A stretch of DNA of 64,000 nucleotides from Microglena sp. YARC (lineage: Eukaryota; Chlorophyta; Chlorophyceae; Chlamydomonadales; Chlamydomonadaceae). The stretch lies in assembly GCA_022414725.1 (NCBI GenBank), contig CM039466.1, positions 19,686,925 to 19,750,924 on the forward strand. Direction: 5' to 3'. Position 1 is the first letter of the stretch. Each line of letters begins with the position of its first letter. Positions 63,428-64,000 of the stretch are shown here, piece by piece. The position numbers were made by a program, and so were the translations under genes. A model generated the notes under the pieces. The model saw only the letters and a list, made by a program, of their open reading frames with translations, searched no databases and was not told where the DNA came from.

Positions 63428-64000
63428 CTGAGGGGGCGTGGGTGGGTGGGTGGGTGGGTGTGGGGTTGGGGTTGGGGACAGTGTTTCGAATCAGTGTTTG
63501 TGTTTGTGTTTGTGTTTTGTTTGTGTTTGTGTTTGTGTTGTGTTTTGTGTTTGTGTTCGTGTTAGTGAAGAGGGGCAGGTTCTTCTTGAAGTCATCGCAA
63601 GGTCGGCGGCCTTGGTGAACAGGGGCAGGTTTTTTCTTGAGATTGTCCACCATCCTCATTCACCTGGGGGGGGGGGGGGGGGGGGGGGGGGTGTGGGGGG
63701 GGGGGGGGGGGGGGGGGGGGTGTGTGGGTGTGGTGGGTGGGTGGGTGGGTGGGTTCAGTGTTTGTGTGTTGTGTTGGTGTTGGTGTTAGTGAAGAGGGGC
63801 AGGTTCTTCTTCAAGTCATCCACCATCTCTTTCACCTGGGGTGTGTGTGAGTGTGGTGTGGGTGTGGGGTGGGGTCAGTGCTGTGTTTGTGTTTGTGTTA
63901 GTGCTGTAGTGGTGTGGGTCAGTGTTGGTATATGGTTCTTAAAGTCGTCCACCATCTCTTTAGCCTGGAGATATAATGGGGGTGTGGGGGAAGTTGTTGG

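Overview
The window is part of one large eukaryotic gene on the minus strand: an axonemal dynein heavy chain, most like the single-headed inner-arm group (DNAH3/DNAH7/DNAH12) from recalled family motifs. Transcription runs from high to low coordinates. The linker domain lies at about 63-54 kb, AAA1 at 53.6-48.5, AAA2 at 46.8-46.6, AAA3 at 34.8-33.0, AAA4 at 26.1-20.1, the stalk and microtubule-binding region at 19.3-13.8, AAA5 at 13.0-9.8, AAA6 at 9.1-4.4 and the C-terminal domain at 3.6-0.5 kb. The N-terminal tail (beyond 64 kb) and the last C-terminal exon(s) (below position 1) are outside. No other gene is supported.

Between 36.1 and 0.5 kb I placed 24 exons by hand. All have GT/AG junctions and their phases agree, giving one open frame of about 5.9 kb (about 1,980 codons). 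Above about 38.5 kb the dynein signal continues in the right order, but almost every exon needs small frameshift corrections. There is also a 1000-base N gap (43046-44045). That part looks like poorly polished or mis-assembled sequence.

The outstanding feature is intron architecture. Introns are largely arrays of tandem copies of the adjacent exon-intron boundary. Copies of the exon 3' end plus its donor site lie downstream of an exon; copies of the acceptor plus the exon 5' end lie upstream. Each array carries its own microsatellite spacer (GT, GGT, TTGGG, CTC, ATGT and others). I count about 100 such decoy splice boundaries. A few copies are ectopic, inverted or chimeric. At 62.4-63.3 kb a whole 84-nt exon with both splice sites seems to be repeated five times.

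The rest is minisatellites, long homopolymer G/C tracts (one of 62 G), a candidate TIR element (21.8-22.8 kb), a small palindromic element with TTTAGGG repeats (13.05-13.16 kb), a tRNA-like sequence (24.03 kb) and several dispersed short repeats. A motile-cilium gene in a repeat-swollen, intron-rich genome with plant/green-algal type TTTAGGG motifs suggests a flagellated green alga or similar protist. The organism is an inference with low confidence.
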